Assembly: GCA_021160885.1 (NCBI GenBank)
Contig: JAGHBR010000367.1
Span: 1-5,007, forward strand
Source: Caldisericaceae bacterium
GTDB taxonomy: Bacteria > Calditrichota > Calditrichia > Calditrichales > Calditrichaceae
DNA length: 5,007 nucleotides
Direction: 5' to 3'
Under the pieces are notes generated by a model. That model ran no database searches and was not told where the DNA came from. It worked only from the letters and a program-made list of their open reading frames with translations. Shown here piece after piece: positions 4,875 to 5,007 of the stretch. Position 1 is the stretch's first letter, and each line of letters opens with the position of its first letter. The position numbers and the translations under genes were made by a program.

Positions 4875-5007
4875 TTCCTCATCAATGACAGCAGCCTAAA
4901 ATTAAGGCTATTCTTGAAAAAACGTATGATATTTATTAAAGAAACAAATTAAATAAAAATACAGGATCAAAATATCTAAGGCAGCATAGCCGCAACCAAA
5001 AAAACTC

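Noticed and set aside
4908..5006. Open minus-strand frame from the right edge ending in TAG at 4910-4908, possibly the tail of an upstream gene
   Set aside because: Only about 32 codons, Phe/Tyr/Leu-rich as AT-rich DNA would give, and no recognisable motif.

Overview
All recognisable genes in this window lie on the minus strand, so the reading order runs from high to low coordinates: a ROK-family repressor, a long AT-rich gap, then tgt, yajC, fmt, rpsU and the beginning of a phage-type tyrosine recombinase whose frame is broken by a stop codon. Base composition is moderately AT-rich. Most start codons have a recognisable Shine-Dalgarno (SD) site. The protein styles (a Tgt/YajC/Fmt cluster, a 60-residue bS21, a glycine-rich YajC N-terminus, VVVAF-type Fmt) suggest a bacterium of the FCB superphylum or a relative, with Calditrichota a reasonable guess. 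This is inference from sequence flavour only and cannot be confirmed here.

Region by region. 4763-5007 has no supportable gene but holds a likely control region for the ROK gene: a candidate promoter, a long AT inverted repeat and a half-site resembling XylR operators. 3506-4762 is a 418-residue ROK repressor with an N-terminal winged helix and a degenerate sugar-kinase domain. 3104-3505 is a 402-bp non-coding gap rich in low-complexity ATTCAA/TTTTGA repeats; it separates the repressor from the housekeeping cluster and presumably carries the tgt promoter. 1970-3103 (tgt), 1614-1949 (yajC) and 688-1617 (fmt) form a tight operon: 20 bp between tgt and yajC, and a 4-bp ATGA overlap between yajC and fmt. 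They supply queuosine tRNA modification, a Sec-translocon accessory protein and initiator tRNA formylation. 421-603 is rpsU (ribosomal protein bS21), 84 bp after fmt. 1-348 is the N-terminal part of an integrase with an in-frame TAA at codon 31; the frame is otherwise open to the window edge.

The most interesting structure is in the two short leaders at the rpsU end. The very strong SD of rpsU is one arm of an 11-bp perfect inverted repeat (with a 13-bp bulged alternative). The very strong SD of the next gene, the broken integrase, is one arm of another hairpin (8 bp, 9-nt loop) that abuts its ATG. The two leaders share the string TCAAAAGGA. This looks like SD sequestration and possible bS21-linked translational control. 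No complete new defence, CRISPR or mobile system is visible; the core of the window is ordinary housekeeping.
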